A DNA stretch of 9,276 bases from an uncultured Gammaproteobacteria bacterium (GTDB lineage: Bacteria > Pseudomonadota > Gammaproteobacteria > CAIUAS01), in the NCBI GenBank assembly GCA_903897205.1, contig CAIUAS010000069.1, positions 1 through 9,276 of the forward strand. The letters run 5' to 3'. The notes under the pieces were generated by a model, which worked only from the letters and a program-made list of their open reading frames with translations, was not told the DNA's origin and did no database searches. Made by a program: the position numbers and the translations under genes. Of this stretch, positions 7,531 through 9,276 are shown piece by piece (positions within the stretch are counted from its first letter, which is position 1; every line of letters begins with the position of its first letter).

Positions 7531-8268
7531 TTAATTCATAGGATTGCGGTTAGCCGCACTAATAATGGCTTGTTGTTCGGCGGAGGTTAACTTCGGCCAA
7601 GCAGTTAATAAGGCGCGCCCCGCAGTTCGCTCTTTTACCACTTGCTGATGAAGCTCCCAAGGCCATTCACCGTTGAGATATAACCCCAAAATAAGCGCCA
7701 TAAATAAGGTCAAAACAAGCGCCATAGCCATATTTTTACGATGAAACAACCGCATATGACTAGAGATTTTCTTTATGGTAGCAATTGACGTTATTTTTAT
7801 CTCATCGCAACTTTGTTGAGTCACTTGTTTAAATTCTGTCGAGGGGAAAGACTGTGCGATCTCTGCAACATGGGTAAGCGTTTGAGTAACTGTGTGATCC
7901 AAGCGGCCCTGGGTTTGTTCCAGAGTGTGTTTGATTTCTTCGCAAGAGGTTCTTAAATTCTTTAGGCCAGCTTCCGTTTCTTCCTTGGCTTGCTTAATTG
8001 CCATACGGCTACGCGCGGCACCTTCTTCTGTCATAAAATTGGCAAAAATTTCTAGCGATCGCTGAATTTCTGTCAATTGAGTCGTTAACTGTTGACCGGC
8101 GGCAGCCAGCTTTTGTTCTAAAGCAAACTCACGTGCTCTTAATTTTTCCTGCAAAGTTTCATAGATAGCATTAAAATCTGCTACTTCACGCAAAATAACA
8201 TGAAATTGTTCTTCAGTTGACGTATCCATCATCGGTAACGCTGGAATATTATCCGTTGTATTTGCCAT
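7531..8268 (-). CDS. Coiled-coil single-pass membrane protein, paralog B
   Basis: I do not recognise this family. The 245-residue protein has a polar N-terminus, a long helical, Gln/Glu/Lys-rich region (about 20-170) with heptad-like hydrophobic spacing, a single membrane segment (about 180-198), the motif EWPWE (201-205) and a 40-residue polar tail. Basic residues (RLFHRKN) precede the membrane segment and acidic ones follow it, so by the positive-inside rule the coiled coil is cytoplasmic and the tail periplasmic. There is no signal peptide. It is clearly homologous to the neighbour upstream: with a fixed offset of 5 residues the two align ungapped from about residue 46 to near the C-terminus, including Cys109. 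I start at 8268 because AAAGGG lies 6 nt before it; a longer form from 8301 would overlap the upstream gene by 14 nt without a good ribosome binding site. It follows that gene's stop by 19 nt. Confidence 0.8.
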   Translation of the reverse strand: MANTTDNIPALPMMDTSTEEQFHVILREVADFNAIYETLQEKLRAREFALEQKLAAAGQQLTTQLTEIQRSLEIFANFMTEEGAARSRMAIKQAKEETEAGLKNLRTSCEEIKHTLEQTQGRLDHTVTQTLTHVAEIAQSFPSTEFKQVTQQSCDEIKITSIATIKKISSHMRLFHRKNMAMALVLTLFMALILGLYLNGEWPWELHQQVVKERTAGRALLTAWPKLTSAEQQAIISAANRNPMN

Positions 8269-8274
8269 AAAAAG

Positions 8275-8280
8275 CCCTTT
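8275..8280 (-). promoter_or_regulatory. Shine-Dalgarno of paralog B
   Basis: AAAGGG on the minus strand is 6 nt before the ATG at 8268. It decides the start over the in-frame ATG codons at 8301 and 8298, which have no comparable site. Confidence 0.6.
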
Positions 8281-8287
8281 ATATTCA

Positions 8288-8995
8288 TTAAGCAACATCA
8301 TCCATAATTTGCTGTCTATCGAGTTGAGTTAGCTGTGACCAAGCGGATAATACCGCTTGTCCTGCCAAACGTTGTTTAACGACCGCATTATGTGCTTCCC
8401 ATGGCCATTCGTCGTCAATATATAAACTAACCAGCAAGGTTACAATTAAACTTAGCAAAAACACTAAGCCTAAATTTTTCCAATGGAACCACTTAACAAT
8501 ATTACTGACTTGATTGGCGGTAGTTTCAGCAAAATTCTTTACATCACTAGCACTATCTTCAACTAATTGTTGCAACTCACCTACGCGCAAACCTTGCATC
8601 GTATTATTTAAACTTTTGGTTATTTGCTGAGTAGTACGTTCAACCCGAGAACAAATATCTTTAGTCGATTTTTTTAATTCGTTACAGGTTTCTTGCATCA
8701 AGATTGTTTGCTGTTTACTTTCTATATGAACAGCGGTTGTGGCGCGTTGCCAATCTTGATTAGTCGCCGTTTCTAAAGTCCGATTAAATTGGGAAATAAC
8801 ATTTTGAATCTGCATTAATTGTTGGTCTAACATTTGTTCTGTTGCTACGAGCTTTCCCTCAATCGCAAGTTCCCATTTTTCCAAATGTTGTTTTACTGCC
8901 GCCGCAGAATCCACCAACTGATCAAGTTCAGGTGTTTCCAATTTTGCAGTTTGAACTTCATCTATAAAACCACTAGCCGCCGCACTGGTTTCCAT
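8288..8995 (-). CDS. Coiled-coil single-pass membrane protein, paralog A
   Basis: I do not recognise this family. The protein has 235 residues: an Ala/Glu-rich N-terminus, an extended predicted helical region (about 20-165) rich in Gln, Thr, Glu and Lys with heptad-like spacing, one membrane segment (about 174-192), the motif DEWPWEAH (195-202) and a tail of about 35 residues. WFHWKN before and DDE after the membrane segment suggest a cytoplasmic N-terminus and periplasmic C-terminus. It is the paralog of the next gene: over the last 65 residues nearly half the positions are identical by eye, including Phe-His, Lys-Asn, E-W-P-W-E, V-V-K, Arg, Ala-Gly, Ala-Trp and Leu-Thr. Cys104 and Glu196 keep the same 92-residue separation as in the partner. 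AAGAGG 8 nt before the ATG supports the start. It is the first gene of a two-gene leftward unit. General resemblance to other coiled-coil membrane scaffold proteins is architectural only. Confidence 0.8.
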   Translation of the reverse strand: METSAAASGFIDEVQTAKLETPELDQLVDSAAAVKQHLEKWELAIEGKLVATEQMLDQQLMQIQNVISQFNRTLETATNQDWQRATTAVHIESKQQTILMQETCNELKKSTKDICSRVERTTQQITKSLNNTMQGLRVGELQQLVEDSASDVKNFAETTANQVSNIVKWFHWKNLGLVFLLSLIVTLLVSLYIDDEWPWEAHNAVVKQRLAGQAVLSAWSQLTQLDRQQIMDDVA

Positions 8996-9003
8996 AGCGC
9001 TAA

Positions 9004-9009
9004 CCTCTT
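9004..9009 (-). promoter_or_regulatory. Shine-Dalgarno of paralog A
   Basis: AAGAGG on the minus strand lies 8 nt before the ATG at 8995, a near-consensus site that fixes the start of the two-gene unit. Confidence 0.65.
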
Positions 9010-9276
9010 GATTTTATTAATCTTTATCTTCTTATTTCTTTGCAAGAAGAATAGTGTAATGAACTTTACAATAATTAGCAAACGAACTAAAAGGCCTTAT
9101 AACTAGCCCCTGCAGTTTGCTTATCGCCAATATAATTAGTGACACAGTCTGGCCTAATTTTTTTTAAAATACAATCACTCTTAGGATTAAAAAACATTAA
9201 AAAAAATCGACCAGCGCTGTGAATTGTTGAATTTAAATAGTGGTAAAAAGTAAATATTATTTCTCCTATTTAATTG
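9010..9276. other. AT-rich intergenic region at the right edge
   Basis: About 270 nt without a convincing gene. It contains the candidate leftward promoter, several A/T homopolymer runs, an 8-bp palindrome CAGCGCTG at 9212-9219, and a doubtful 36-codon leftward ORF (9197-9087). I see no tRNA, no CRISPR repeat and no clear terminator hairpin. Confidence 0.6.
9053..9081 (-). promoter_or_regulatory. Candidate sigma-70 promoter for the paralog A-B unit
   Basis: On the minus strand TTGCTA (9081-9076) and TACACT (9058-9053) are separated by exactly 17 nt, each matching 4 of 6 consensus bases. Transcription would begin near 9046, leaving a leader of about 50 nt before the ATG at 8995. The match is moderate and the region is AT-rich, so chance matches are likely. 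Confidence 0.3.

Noticed and set aside
7545..7558. Hairpin TGCGG-TTAG-CCGCA near the convergent ends of rsmA and paralog B
   Set aside because: A perfect 5-bp stem, but it lies within paralog B coding sequence and no T-run follows on either strand.
8834..9106. + strand 90-codon ORF opposite the start of paralog A
   Set aside because: Mostly antisense to the paralog A coding region, no ribosome binding site, and an unnatural Phe/Cys/Leu-rich translation.
9199..9219. Palindrome CAGCGCTG followed by a T8 run on the minus strand as a terminator
   Set aside because: The palindrome leaves only a 2-nt loop and no stable longer stem forms, so it is not a credible intrinsic terminator.

Overview
The window looks like the chromosome of an AT-rich gammaproteobacterium. 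The order lptD-surA-pdxA-rsmA is the classic gammaproteobacterial outer-membrane/ribosome cluster (E. coli continues with apaG-apaH). The AT-rich codon use and a cysteine-bearing LptD loop would fit a Legionellales/Coxiella-like lineage, but that placement is a guess.

Layout: positions 1-4660 hold a rightward operon made of the 3' part of lptD (start lies outside the window), surA (4-nt overlap with lptD) and pdxA (47 nt downstream). Positions 4691-6712 hold a leftward pair, a PhzF-fold protein followed by an MFS transporter, which sits between pdxA and rsmA. rsmA (6733-7521) points right and starts only 20 nt from the PhzF start. It converges, with a 9-nt gap, on a leftward two-gene unit (8995 to 7531) encoding two paralogous coiled-coil, single-pass membrane proteins that I cannot assign to a known family. 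The last 280 nt are AT-rich and hold a plausible leftward promoter for that unit plus one doubtful 36-codon ORF.

How the genes fit together: LptD is the outer-membrane LPS translocon and SurA is the periplasmic chaperone that helps fold beta-barrels including LptD, so their translational coupling makes sense. PdxA (vitamin B6 synthesis) and RsmA (16S rRNA dimethylation) are housekeeping neighbours. The PhzF/MFS pair may be a small-molecule modification and export unit, but the PhzF protein lacks the catalytic glutamate of its family.

The most unusual element is the tandem paralog pair. The two proteins align without gaps from about residue 41 to near the C-terminus, share a central cysteine, one membrane segment and a juxtamembrane E-W-P-W-E motif, and are predicted to carry a cytoplasmic coiled coil and a short periplasmic tail.
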